A stretch of DNA of 64,000 nt. Origin: Pedobacter sp. PACM 27299 (GTDB taxonomy: Bacteria; Bacteroidota; Bacteroidia; Sphingobacteriales; Sphingobacteriaceae). Below, one piece after another: positions 9,280-18,548 of the stretch. The notes beneath the pieces are model-generated. The model saw nothing but the letters and a program-made list of their open reading frames with translations, had not been told where the DNA came from and made no database searches. Made by a program: the position numbers and the translations under genes. The stretch spans positions 2,356,001-2,420,000 of the forward strand of contig NZ_CP012996.1 of the NCBI RefSeq assembly GCF_001412655.1. Reading direction: 5' to 3'. The first letter of the stretch is position 1. Every line of letters begins with the position of its first letter.

Positions 9280-10173
9280 ATGAATAACGTTATTGATAGA
9301 TATTTTGGCGCCGATAAATGGAATATAGGAATGATCAGGCAGTCTCAGCGAGATTTAGTGCTTAGGAAAGGTTTCAGCAGAAAAGTGTTATGGCTTAAAG
9401 AAGACAAGGCAGATTATTCTGCAGATCCTTTTGTAGTCAATATCAAATCAAACCTTTATATCTATTATGAAGAGCTCAATTTTTGGAAAATAAAAGGTAA
9501 GATTTCCCAGATCAAGAATTTTGATTTTAGCTCTAAACAAAAGGTAACCGGGTTTCTGCCCAGTGATATTCATTTATCCTACCCTTATATTTTTGAAGAT
9601 AAATCAGCATTTTACTGCATCCCGGAAACAGCTGATATTGGAGAAGTTAGCCTTTATCAGGTAAATCCTGAAAATCCTGCAGCCATCTTAAAGAAAAAAG
9701 TATTGTTAAGTGACGCGCGTTATGTAGACAGTTCTATTGTCAAATATGGTGGGAAATACTGGTTATTTACAAATATTGATGGCAAGTTAAATGAATTGTA
9801 TATCTATTATTCGGAACATTTAGATGGAGAATTCCTTCCTCATGCTCAGAACCCGATTCCGGTAAACTGTAAAAACTGCAGGGGGGCAGGGAGTTTGTTC
9901 CTAGTTGATGATGTGCTGTTTAGGCCAACGCAAAATCTTGAGATCCGATATGGTGGTTCAATTATGATCAATAAAATCACCGCGCTTACGCCCAGTACTT
10001 TTGAGTCTGAAGAGGACTTTGAATTGTTTCCCGAAGCTCCTTATTTATCGGGGATGCATAACATCAGTTTCGCCAAAGATTTTATCGTTGTAGATGGGAA
10101 AAGAAGAAGGCATTCGCCAATTACTCCTGTACACCGGTTATTGAAAAAGATCTTCTATCAAAGATCATATTGA
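9280..10173 (+). CDS. Five-bladed propeller protein, GINT1 N-terminal-like
   Basis: Protein of 297 residues without a signal peptide. Recurrent short blade motifs such as YSADPFVV, LSYPYIFED, DARYVDSSIVKYGGKYWLFT and GAGSLFLVDDVLFRPTQN match the five-bladed beta-propeller seen at the N-terminus of glucosamine inositolphosphorylceramide transferase-like proteins and distantly in GH43 folds. In bacterial surface-polysaccharide loci such domains occur alone or fused to formyl- or glycosyltransferases; here it stands alone. Catalysis is uncertain, because it may be an accessory sugar-binding protein. It sits between two GT4 genes, supporting a role in sugar transfer or modification. Confidence 0.65.
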   Translation: MNNVIDRYFGADKWNIGMIRQSQRDLVLRKGFSRKVLWLKEDKADYSADPFVVNIKSNLYIYYEELNFWKIKGKISQIKNFDFSSKQKVTGFLPSDIHLSYPYIFEDKSAFYCIPETADIGEVSLYQVNPENPAAILKKKVLLSDARYVDSSIVKYGGKYWLFTNIDGKLNELYIYYSEHLDGEFLPHAQNPIPVNCKNCRGAGSLFLVDDVLFRPTQNLEIRYGGSIMINKITALTPSTFESEEDFELFPEAPYLSGMHNISFAKDFIVVDGKRRRHSPITPVHRLLKKIFYQRSY

Positions 10174-10218
10174 TCCTTTAGCAAATATTAGAATACAAAC
10201 AGTTTTTTATTCGATCTT

Positions 10219-11325
10219 ATGGGACAGCATGTTTTGTTTATTACAACGGGCCTACGGAAAGGCGGTGCAGAAACGCAGCTGATAAAAATTGCGCGGTTTT
10301 TAAAAAGCCGGCAATACAAGGTTAGAGTTGTTTCCTTAAAACCTATAAATGATTTCAATATTGATTTTCAAATGGAAGGCCTGGACGTGGTGTTTCTCAA
10401 AAGCTGGAGTCGTCATCCCTTTTCGAATCTTTTACGGCTACATAAGACAGTCAGGGAATTTAATCCGGATGTGGTCATCGCGTTTATGTTTATCGCCATC
10501 ATTTTTGCCCGTTTTCTAAAAATGTGCTTTGGTTTTAAACTGATCTCTTCCATAAGAACCCCTGTAATTGCCAATAAGTGGTACGTGCTCTTTAAGCTCA
10601 CCGCAGATGGGGACGATGTAGTGGTGTATAACTCCTACAAATCGAAATCTAATTTTGAACAAAATAAGCTGGTTAGGAAGCCAGGCCTGGTGATCAATAA
10701 TGCCATTTCCATTCCTGCGCTTTCCAGGACAAGCGATCACCATGCTGCGAAGAAGCCTTTTGTCTGGATTTCAATGGCCCATTTTGTTCCTGAAAAGGAT
10801 TATGTAACGCTATTTAAAGCGATATCCTTAATGAAAAATGAAAACTTCAGACTAGATGTTTTGGGTAATTTATTTGATCAGGATTGGCCTTTTGAAATGA
10901 TTAAAGAATTGGATATAGCACACCATGTGAAACTGTTGGGATTAAAAACAGAGACCCACACTTTCCTCGAGAAAGCAGATGGTTTTGTGCTTTCTTCTTT
11001 TTTAGAGGGAATGCCAAATGCATTATTGGAAGCTATGGCCTATCAAAAACCTGTAATTGCCTCCGCCGTTGCTGGTATTGAAGAATTACTTGAAAATGTG
11101 GATGCTGGTTTTCTTTTTAAACAAGGTGATGCGGTAGAGCTTGCGGCAAAAATGAAGCGCATCATGCATATTCCAGTTCAGGAACGGAAGGCAATGGGGG
11201 AAAATGGAAGGCGACATATAGAACAGTACTTTTCAGAAGAAAAAGTTTTGCAGGATTGGTTGTCATTAATCGGACAGGTTGCTGATCACAAGATGGTTTC
11301 TTTATCAGGATTCTTATTACGATAA
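10219..11325 (+). CDS. Glycosyltransferase family 4
   Basis: GT-B transferase of 368 residues with TTGLRKGGAETQLIKIARFL at the N-terminus, a donor domain beginning near VWISMAHFVPEKDYVTLFKA, and SSFLEGMPNALLEAMAYQKP as the EX7E motif. A basic hydrophobic stretch near residues 85-110 (VVIAFMFIAIIFARFLKM) suggests peripheral membrane association, common in this family. The specific linkage is unknown. The gene ends about 40 bases before the asparagine synthase-like gene. Confidence 0.87.
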   Translation: MGQHVLFITTGLRKGGAETQLIKIARFLKSRQYKVRVVSLKPINDFNIDFQMEGLDVVFLKSWSRHPFSNLLRLHKTVREFNPDVVIAFMFIAIIFARFLKMCFGFKLISSIRTPVIANKWYVLFKLTADGDDVVVYNSYKSKSNFEQNKLVRKPGLVINNAISIPALSRTSDHHAAKKPFVWISMAHFVPEKDYVTLFKAISLMKNENFRLDVLGNLFDQDWPFEMIKELDIAHHVKLLGLKTETHTFLEKADGFVLSSFLEGMPNALLEAMAYQKPVIASAVAGIEELLENVDAGFLFKQGDAVELAAKMKRIMHIPVQERKAMGENGRRHIEQYFSEEKVLQDWLSLIGQVADHKMVSLSGFLLR

Positions 11326-11364
11326 CTACCTGCAAATTCAATTTAACGCTTAAAATCAGAAAAC

Positions 11365-13208
11365 ATGTGCGGAATATTTGGAACCTTAAATTTTAATTCC
11401 AGTAAAGACCAACAACATATTTACCGTGATTTGTTTCATCGTGGGCCAGATGAGCAACGTCATGTTCAACAAGATAATCTGGAGTTATACCATACCAGAC
11501 TGGCCATACAGGATCTGACTGACCAAGGTCAGCAGCCGATGAAATATGAAGAGCTCACTATTGTCTTTAATGGAGAGATTTATAATCACCTGGACATCAG
11601 AAAAAAATATGGCTTGCAGAGTTCTTCAAGCTCTGATACGAAAACCATTTTGATGTTATACAAAGTCATTGGAATGAAAATGTTAGAGGAGTTCGATGGC
11701 ATGTTTGCCTTTGCTTTATATGATTCCCTCAAAAAAAGCTTTACCTCGTCAGAGATCGTGCAGGAAAGAAACCGTTGTATGTATATGTTAAAGGACTGCA
11801 ATGCGTTTTTTCTTCCGAATTGAATATCCTATCCAAAGTGGTGCGTCCCGAAATAGATGAGGCGGCTATAGCGGATTACCTATATCTGGGCTATCATTAC
11901 AGAAAAGCCACCCCTTATCAAGGGGTATCAGAACTGGAGAATGGCTGTTATCTGGAGATAGACACCCATACCAATCTCAGTAAAAAGGTGAAATGGTTTG
12001 ATATGGCTATTTACTATCAGCAAGAGAATAAATTAAGGTATCCTGATGCGATTGAAATGTTAGACCATCACCTTCATTTGGCGATAAAAAGAAGAATTGA
12101 TAGCTCAGATCTGGATGTCGGGGCATTTTTAAGCGGTGGGATTGACAGCGGATTGGTGACCTCAATCGCAGCCGAACATACCACAAATTTAAAGACGTTT
12201 ACCGTTAAGGTAGAAGGAAGCTATGATGAATCTCATCTGGCGCAAAAAGTAGCTCAAAAATATTCAACCAACCATACGGTGGTGGACATCACTTTTTCAG
12301 ATTTACAAAAAGACATAGAAAAAATACTCATCAACCATGGTGAACCGAATTGTGATAATTCGGCAATTCCTAGTTACTATGTTGCAAAAGAAGCAAAAAA
12401 ACACATCACAGTCGTGTTAAACGGCGACGGAGCCGATGAATTGTTTGGTGGTTACCGCCGTTATGTGCCTTTCAAACATTTTGATTTTTTTAATTCAGGT
12501 AAGGTAAGTACTACTGCTGCTAAAGTGCTGACCAGCATTCTGCCAATTGCAAATGAAAAACAAAGTAGTTATAACTATGTGTATCGTTTATTAAAGTTAG
12601 CTGGTTATGATGATTTGCTTAAGGTATATAATTCGGCATCCTGTGATCTGTTTGTTGGCTTTGAAGATCAGTTTATTCGTAAACCATTGATGAAAGAGCT
12701 CACAGCAGACCTGATGACCATCAATCAAATGCCAATTACCTCGTTAAAAAAGATCATATTTACGGATTTTCAATCCATGCTGTTCAGCCGATTGCTTCCT
12801 AAAATGGATATTGCTACAATGGCCCATTCCCTGGAGGGAAGAAGCCCATTTCTATCCAAAGAAATATTGGAATTCGCCCCAGGCTTACAAGATCATTTTA
12901 AAATAGATAAGTTCAAAACTAAGCCGATTTTAAGAGACCTCGCGATCAGGTACCTGCCTGAAGCGCTGATCAACCAACCTAAACGTGGGTTTGAAATACC
13001 CCTGAAATCCTGGGTTAATGGCGAGTTGAAGGCCATTATAAACGATTACCTGCTAGCTCCAGACGCGCTTTACGGGAAAATCATTAAGCAAAGCTTTATT
13101 GAAGATTTACTGCAGTCAAAAGTTAAAATCTCCGATGAAAGAAGGGCGAAAATTCTCTTCTGCATTTTCGGACTGGAAGTTTGGTTCAAAGGCTGTTATC
13201 GCCAATAG
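11365..13208 (+). pseudogene. asnB-like: Asparagine synthase-like amidotransferase, split by a -1 frameshift
   Basis: Two overlapping frames make one protein: 11365-11823 encodes the N-terminal glutaminase half (Cys2 in MCGIFG, HRGPDEQ, FNGEIYNH) and 11775-13208 encodes the synthetase half (PP-loop SGGIDSG, GDGADELFGGYRR, EGRSPFL). The frame is lost at seven adenines (11731-11737). Reading one base back there restores K-L-Y-L-V-R-D-R-A-G-K-K-P-L-Y, which is exactly the expected family sequence, and gives about 614 residues, normal for AsnB homologs in polysaccharide loci. A single missing A in an A8 run explains it. It may be a true mutation, a sequencing homopolymer error, or a gene decoded by slippage. 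In such loci the enzyme likely amidates a sugar acid or similar substrate rather than making free asparagine. Confidence 0.9.
11731..11738 (+). other. A7G slippery run at the asnB-like frameshift
   Basis: AAAAAAAG begins on a codon boundary of the upstream frame (AAA AAA AGC). Slipping back one base gives AAA AAA AAG and enters the downstream frame. This contains A-AAA-AAG, the same run used for -1 frameshifting in E. coli dnaX, although its phase here differs from the classic X-XXY-YYZ arrangement. RNA polymerase stuttering that adds one A would have the same effect. Confidence 0.6.
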
Positions 13209-13283
13209 CATTTCCAACTCCTTTTTTCAACCAGAAAATCCCTTTGGATTTAAAATCAGATTTAAACACTTAAAATAAACACT

Positions 13284-14405
13284 ATGAAAATTTTAGTAAC
13301 TGGTACAGCCGGATTTATAGGCTTTCATTTAGCAAAACGTTTATTGGAAAGAGGAGATGAAGTTGTTGGAGTAGACGTCATCAATGATTATTACGATATC
13401 AATTTAAAACATGCCCGCTTGGAGGAAACTGGGATTTCCCCAGACCTTATTGTATATGATCAACCCATAGCAAGTACAAAATACGACAACTATGTATTCG
13501 TGAAATTGGACCTGAACGATAAGGATGGGATGATGGAACTCTTTAATGCCCATCATTTTGATGCCGTATGTAATTTGGCAGCCCAGGCTGGGGTAAGGTA
13601 TAGTCTCACAAATCCATCAGCCTATGTGGATTCTAATATTAGTGGATTCCTGAATGTGCTGGAATGCTGCAGATTTGCCAATGTGAAGCATCTCCTGTAT
13701 GCGAGCTCTTCCAGTGTTTATGGTTTAAATGCAAATATGCCCTTTTCGGTTCATCATAATGTAGATCATCCCGTATCCTTATATGCTGCCTCTAAAAAAT
13801 GCAATGAGCTAATGGCGCATGCTTATAGCCACCTTTTTAATCTGCCAACTACTGCCTTAAGATTTTTTACAGTCTATGGCCCTTGGGGTAGACCGGATAT
13901 GGCTTTGTATATCTTTACAAAAGCCATTATGGAAGGTAAGCCAATTGAGATTTTTAATAATGGGAATATGAGTAGGGATTTTACCTATATTGATGATATT
14001 GTGGAAGGAATTCTACGGTTAATAGATCAGCCGGCAAAAGCTAATGTGAACTGGGATGCCGCTCAACCAGACCCTGCGAGTTCAAATGTGCCATTCCGTT
14101 TATTCAATATAGGTAGAGGAGCACCGGTAACACTATTGGATTTTGTGAAAGAAATAGAAGAAAATATCGGTATTCCCGCCATTAAACAGTTCTTACCAAT
14201 GCAATCCGGGGACGTAGCCGCTACCTGGGCCGATATTACACCGCTAGTGAATGAGCTGGATTACCAGCCAGCAACCTCAGTGAAAGAGGGCGTGCACAAA
14301 TTTGTAGACTGGTACAAAATGTTCTATGGATATCATAAAGAATCGAGGAGAAGGTCAAGAATCAGGCCATCAAATCAAATTCTTGTCTATGGAAATAAAG
14401 TATAG
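13284..14405 (+). CDS. NAD-dependent epimerase, UDP-glucuronate 4-epimerase type
   Basis: Extended short-chain dehydrogenase of 373 residues. The NAD motif is TGTAGFIGFHLAKRL, the Ser/Thr region is LLYASSSSVYG, and the catalytic YxxxK is YAASKK. The N-terminal VINDYYDINLKHARLEE and AAQAGVRYSLTNPSAYVDSN are characteristic of the CapI/UDP-glucuronate 4-epimerase group, so UDP-GlcA to UDP-GalA interconversion is likely. Together with the 6-dehydrogenase at 667 it indicates uronic acids in the polymer. The final 25 residues are basic and extend past the usual domain end. Confidence 0.87.
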   Translation: MKILVTGTAGFIGFHLAKRLLERGDEVVGVDVINDYYDINLKHARLEETGISPDLIVYDQPIASTKYDNYVFVKLDLNDKDGMMELFNAHHFDAVCNLAAQAGVRYSLTNPSAYVDSNISGFLNVLECCRFANVKHLLYASSSSVYGLNANMPFSVHHNVDHPVSLYAASKKCNELMAHAYSHLFNLPTTALRFFTVYGPWGRPDMALYIFTKAIMEGKPIEIFNNGNMSRDFTYIDDIVEGILRLIDQPAKANVNWDAAQPDPASSNVPFRLFNIGRGAPVTLLDFVKEIEENIGIPAIKQFLPMQSGDVAATWADITPLVNELDYQPATSVKEGVHKFVDWYKMFYGYHKESRRRSRIRPSNQILVYGNKV

Positions 14406-14635
14406 TATATTTTAAGGAAATAAAAGTCATTAAAAGGTCATGAAATAAAAATGTGCAATAACTGTGAAATCGCTTTACACCCTGTTTTACAGTTATATAA
14501 TCTTCATCTGAATGCTGGAAACCTAACTTTTGAGCTGCTATTAAGCCTCTATACTGTATCCAATTGTAACTTTTGAGATACAATTTTTTTACAACCTCCC
14601 CGTTTAGGAGATGTATTTAAAAATTAGAGCGTTTA
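14406..14635 (+). other. Intergenic region with two hairpins before the lyase gene
   Basis: No gene is seen. ATAACTGTGAAA (14458-14469) pairs over 12 positions, with one G-T, with TTTTACAGTTAT (14485-14496). Further on, AATTGTA (14562-14568) pairs with TACAATT (14579-14585), followed by five more T residues, an AT-rich weak terminator. This suggests the lyase gene is transcribed separately from the genes before it. Confidence 0.4.
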
Positions 14636-16036
14636 ATGGAAAGATTGAAAGAAAAATTAAAAAAAGTGTGTGTGTTAAGTTTATTGTTATCGACAATTTT
14701 AACGTTTAGTCAATGTAAAAAAGAGGGGATGAGACCTGCGGACTCTGGCAACCCCCTCAGTAATGAAACCCCTGGAGTGTTAGATTCTCAATTGGTGAGT
14801 GGATCGGCTTCAGGAACAATGCAACTGAATGTCGCTACCGGGACTTCTGATGGAGGTTTTTCTTTAAGGATTCCAATGGATGCTAAACTAACCAGCGATT
14901 CTAATGAGAAACCAACAGCTTCTACAGTTAGAGTCTTTGAAAATGGAGTAGAAATTGGCCCAGGTCACTCTTCACATGATGACATCAGAACTCAGGGAAA
15001 AGGCCGTTTCAGCCACAAATCAAATTTCCTGTTTTTATCAGCCTCTGATAACTCAGATCCAAAAACAAACGGTAAAAAGTATACCTATACTGTAAACGGA
15101 CAGGGTGGCGCTACTTTAGACCCAACTCCGCCAACTACGGAGCAGCCTACCGCCCCAGTGGCTGGGAATGAACCTATTGGTTATGCTTCAGTGAATGGGA
15201 AAACTACAGGTGGTGCCGGCGGACAAACCCTTACGGTAACTACTTTGGATGCACTTAAAAGCGCTTTAAGTTCTAAATCACCTTTGATTATCCAGGTGTC
15301 TGGAACGATTACAGGTACAGGTTTGCTTCAGGTAGAATCTAACAAAACGATTTTGGGCCTTAGCGGATCTAAGCTAATTGGTGCGGGTCTGTTGATCTAC
15401 GGAAAGAACAATGTAATTGTTAGAAATATGACGATTAGTAAAGTACGTACCTATTCTAATATTATCATTAAAGAAGGTGCTCATCACGTATGGGTAGACC
15501 ATTGCGATCTTGGATCAGAGCTGGTCAGCGACTGGGATTATTATGATGGATTATTGGATGTTGGAACAGGTGCTGATTATGTGACTTTATCATGGAATAA
15601 ATTACATGACAATCACAAAGCAATGCTGATCGGTTTTAGTTATACCCGTCCAGATGATGCCAATCACCTAAAAGTAACCGTACACCATAACTTGTTCTCT
15701 AACATTTCAGAACGTACTCCTGATGTGAGATACGGAAATGTTCATGTATTCAATAACTATATGTTGAATGCAGGGTATGTTGGATCACTAATGGGTGCAA
15801 CTGTAAGAGTAGAAAATAACTATTTCAAAGGTTCTTCTCTTCCAATCAGAACTGAAATTAGCCCGGTTGCAGGTGTAATCAGTGGTTTAAGTACCAACAT
15901 TTTTGAAAGCTCTGGAAGCAACAAAATTACTTCGGCTCCTTCAACATGGGTACCAACTTATGAGTATAAATCAGCGCTGGATGCAGCAGCAAACGTACCA
16001 GCTATTTTAACTAAAAGTGCTGGTGCAACTTTATAA
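14636..16036 (+). CDS. Secreted lipoprotein of pectate lyase family PL1
   Basis: Lipoprotein of 466 residues: signal peptide VCVLSLLLSTILTFSQC with the lipobox cysteine followed by KKEG, a pattern fitting surface export in Bacteroidota. Residues about 60-155 form a Ser/Thr-rich domain of unknown type. After a proline/threonine linker, the PL1 right-handed beta-helix carries HHVWVDHCDLGS, YYDGLLDVGTGADYVTLSWN, LHDNHKAMLIG and HHNLFSNISERTPDVRYGN, containing the expected Ca-binding acidic residues and catalytic arginine region. Being inside an EPS locus that makes uronic acids, it may trim or release the locus's own polymer, or degrade plant pectin; both are inference. A strong terminator follows at 16065. 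Confidence 0.85.
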   Translation: MERLKEKLKKVCVLSLLLSTILTFSQCKKEGMRPADSGNPLSNETPGVLDSQLVSGSASGTMQLNVATGTSDGGFSLRIPMDAKLTSDSNEKPTASTVRVFENGVEIGPGHSSHDDIRTQGKGRFSHKSNFLFLSASDNSDPKTNGKKYTYTVNGQGGATLDPTPPTTEQPTAPVAGNEPIGYASVNGKTTGGAGGQTLTVTTLDALKSALSSKSPLIIQVSGTITGTGLLQVESNKTILGLSGSKLIGAGLLIYGKNNVIVRNMTISKVRTYSNIIIKEGAHHVWVDHCDLGSELVSDWDYYDGLLDVGTGADYVTLSWNKLHDNHKAMLIGFSYTRPDDANHLKVTVHHNLFSNISERTPDVRYGNVHVFNNYMLNAGYVGSLMGATVRVENNYFKGSSLPIRTEISPVAGVISGLSTNIFESSGSNKITSAPSTWVPTYEYKSALDAAANVPAILTKSAGATL

Positions 16037-16064
16037 TTTTTTAAAAATTAAATAATACCACACC

Positions 16065-16105
16065 ACCATTCAAGCTATTTATATAGATAGCTTGAATGGT
16101 TTTTA
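16065..16105 (+). terminator. Rho-independent terminator after the lyase gene
   Basis: ACCATTCAAGCTAT (16065-16078) and ATAGCTTGAATGGT (16087-16100) form a perfect 14-bp stem with an 8-base loop, followed by TTTTTA. It separates the lyase gene from the glycosyltransferase at 16267, so the plus-strand array is not one uninterrupted operon unless antitermination occurs. Confidence 0.88.
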
Positions 16106-16266
16106 ATCATCATCCCCCTTTTACGCCTCTTCGATCTTAATTGAGCTTCATCTTCCGATACTCCCAAATGTGTCTTATTTAGTATTTATGCTGCTCCATT
16201 AATAAAAATGGCCGCCATAATTCCTCCTATATAATAGATTTTGATTGCATTAAATCGCTTTGTATT

Positions 16267-17415
16267 ATGGACAATAACAAAAAAAATGTGTTGATTGCCT
16301 GCGATTCTTCCCATACCTTACTGGAGTTTCGCGGTAAACTTATCGAAGAACTGGTAAAAGGGAATAATGTGGCTGTTTTTACGCCTACCATCTCCAGACA
16401 GCAGGTTAGAGATAAGTTAGAAAGTCTGAATGTAAAGGTGTATGAGAACAATTTGAATGGAAGCAATGTCTCTATCTTTGCTGATCTTAAATATATCATT
16501 CAGTTGCACAAACTGATCAAAAAAACTAAGCCTGATGTGTTTTTTCCCTATACTTTTAAACCAGTAATATATGGGACAATGATTGCGAAAATATGTAAAA
16601 TAGCCTGTATAACACCGATGCTGACAGGTTTAGGTTATAATTTCAGTAATAATGGAAAAAAAAACCGGCTGCTGAGCGCCATCACTAAAATCTTACTTAA
16701 AATCAGCCTAAAAGGCAATAAGGGAATTCGTATCATCTTTCAGAATAAAGATGATTATCATAAATTATTGGAGACCGGAATTATTAGTCAGAAACAAGAG
16801 GCATTTGTAGTCAATGGCTCAGGGGTAGACCTAAGTCATTATGAGTATACCGAACCCGATACTTCAAATATTAGCTTCCTGATGATCTCCAGATTGATCA
16901 ATGCTAAAGGAGTTAAAGAATATTATGAAGCCGCCAAAACCATCCGCCACAAATATCCCGATGCCAAATTTAAACTGATTGGTTCTTTTGATAATAATAT
17001 CGACTCCATCACCCTGGAGCTGTTCTCTAAAATTCTATTTGATGACACCATAGAATACATTGGAAGAGTAGACGACGTGAGACCTTACATTAAAAATGCT
17101 TCAATTGTAGTATTGCCCTCCTACTATGGAGAGGGTGTTCCAAGGTGCATATTAGAGGGAATGGCAATGGGGCGAGCCATCATTACCTGTGATTCCGTGG
17201 GCTGTAGGGAAACCATACACAATTCTTCAGTCGGTCGTAATGGCTTTTTAGTTCCCGTGAGAAATGTTTCTGCACTCGTATTAAAGATGGAATATTACCT
17301 CAACAATACCGCAGATATTATTTTGTACGGGCTCAATGGAAGGAGCTTTGCAAAAGAGAAGTTTGATGTGAATCTGGTCAATGCGGATATGCTTAGGATC
17401 ATGAACCTTGTTTAG
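16267..17415 (+). CDS. Glycosyltransferase family 4
   Basis: GT-B transferase of 382 residues. N-terminus LIACDSSHTLLEFRGKLIEELV, then a TKPDVFFPYTFKPVIYGT acceptor-domain motif, the donor domain opening at NISFLMISRLINAKGVKEY, and LPSYYGEGVPRCILEGMAMG as the donor-binding EX7E motif. The pattern resembles the PglA-like group of N-acetylhexosamine transferases that act after an initiating sugar; that specificity is inference. It lies after a strong terminator and starts a second transcription group within the array. Confidence 0.87.
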   Translation: MDNNKKNVLIACDSSHTLLEFRGKLIEELVKGNNVAVFTPTISRQQVRDKLESLNVKVYENNLNGSNVSIFADLKYIIQLHKLIKKTKPDVFFPYTFKPVIYGTMIAKICKIACITPMLTGLGYNFSNNGKKNRLLSAITKILLKISLKGNKGIRIIFQNKDDYHKLLETGIISQKQEAFVVNGSGVDLSHYEYTEPDTSNISFLMISRLINAKGVKEYYEAAKTIRHKYPDAKFKLIGSFDNNIDSITLELFSKILFDDTIEYIGRVDDVRPYIKNASIVVLPSYYGEGVPRCILEGMAMGRAIITCDSVGCRETIHNSSVGRNGFLVPVRNVSALVLKMEYYLNNTADIILYGLNGRSFAKEKFDVNLVNADMLRIMNLV

Positions 17416-17456
17416 AGTATAAAAAAAAAAACGACATATTGTAATTATTATTTATC

Positions 17457-18494
17457 ATGTCATATCACTTGATTAGTATTCAGCAATCAACAGAATGGAT
17501 TGCCTGTGTTCGTGCGGCTGTAAACTATGATTTTTATCATACCTGGCACTATCATGCGCTGGAGAAAAGTGGAGAGCCGATACTTTTCGTATATCAAGAG
17601 AAGGGTGTTTTTATCGCTCTTCCATTGTTAAAAAGGGAAATTAATCACTCCGGTTTATTTGATTTAACCTCAGTGTACGGATATTCTGGTCCGATTTCTA
17701 ATTTAATGTTTAAAGACATCAGTGATCAATTCCTTGAAAATTTTAAACAGTATTTTTTAGAATTTATGAAAGTGGAGGGGTATATCTGTTTGTTTTCCAG
17801 GCTAAATCCCTTTATTGATCAAAAGGTGCTCATAGAAAAAATAGGAGGCTTAGCTGATAATGGAAAAACAGTCTACATAGATCTCTCGGTTTCCATTGAG
17901 GAGCAAAGGGCGAGCTATGAAAAAAGACTGGGCAGGCAAATCAGGCAGCTCAGAAAAATGCCATACCATATAAAAGAAGCAGGTACAGATCAGGAAATTC
18001 GCTTATTTACTGCAATGTACACTGAAAATATGCTGAGATTGGGAGCCGGAAAACGCTATTTTTATGAGGAGAAATATTTTATGGAACTCCTTAAAAGCAA
18101 TAGGGAGGAATGTAAATTAATTTTGATTTATGATGGTGAAGAAATGATTTGTGGCGCAGTGATTATGTGTGCTGGAAATGTAATTCGTAATCATCTTTCT
18201 GCAACTGCCAGCGCTTACGTTCATTATTCTCCTAGTAAATTGCTGACAGATGAAATTAGTGTGATTGGCCGCCGACTTGGAAAGCAGTATTTTCACCTTG
18301 GCGGTGGTTTGGAAGGCAAGGAAGATTCCTTGTTTCGATTTAAATACTCTTTTTCCAGACTTTTACTGGAAGACAATACCTGGAGGTTTGTATCCGATCA
18401 TCTGGTTTATAATGACTTGGTAAAGGAACGAAACGACAGTAGAAATGTTAACTATTTCCCATTGTATCGCGTTCCCGCATTATCCATCAAATAA
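17457..18494 (+). CDS. FemAB/GNAT-like acyl- or aminoacyltransferase, copy 1
   Basis: Protein of 345 residues built from two GNAT-fold halves, as in FemAB and BioF2-like acetyltransferases. The C-terminal half has YSPSKLLTDEISVIGRRLGK, HLGGGLEGKEDSLFRFKYSF and a closing aromatic segment, which are hallmark features of the family. It is clearly paralogous to the protein at 19943: both begin with WTA/WIACVRAAVNYDFYHTW-like sequence and share VYGYSGPISN. Such proteins attach amino acids or acyl groups to envelope glycans or lipid-linked sugars. The substrate here is probably a sugar amine of the polysaccharide repeat; this is inference. Confidence 0.75.
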   Translation: MSYHLISIQQSTEWIACVRAAVNYDFYHTWHYHALEKSGEPILFVYQEKGVFIALPLLKREINHSGLFDLTSVYGYSGPISNLMFKDISDQFLENFKQYFLEFMKVEGYICLFSRLNPFIDQKVLIEKIGGLADNGKTVYIDLSVSIEEQRASYEKRLGRQIRQLRKMPYHIKEAGTDQEIRLFTAMYTENMLRLGAGKRYFYEEKYFMELLKSNREECKLILIYDGEEMICGAVIMCAGNVIRNHLSATASAYVHYSPSKLLTDEISVIGRRLGKQYFHLGGGLEGKEDSLFRFKYSFSRLLLEDNTWRFVSDHLVYNDLVKERNDSRNVNYFPLYRVPALSIK

Positions 18495-18548
18495 GATTTC
18501 TTTAAAATTCGATAATTAACTAAAGTTTAACCTATAAATCTATGTGCT

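Noticed and set aside
11731..11738. Classical programmed -1 frameshifting as the default explanation of the AsnB split
   Set aside because: The A-run is in the wrong phase for the standard X-XXY-YYZ slip, and I see no convincing downstream stimulatory structure by eye. A missing base or sequencing error is more likely, so slippage is kept only as a possibility.
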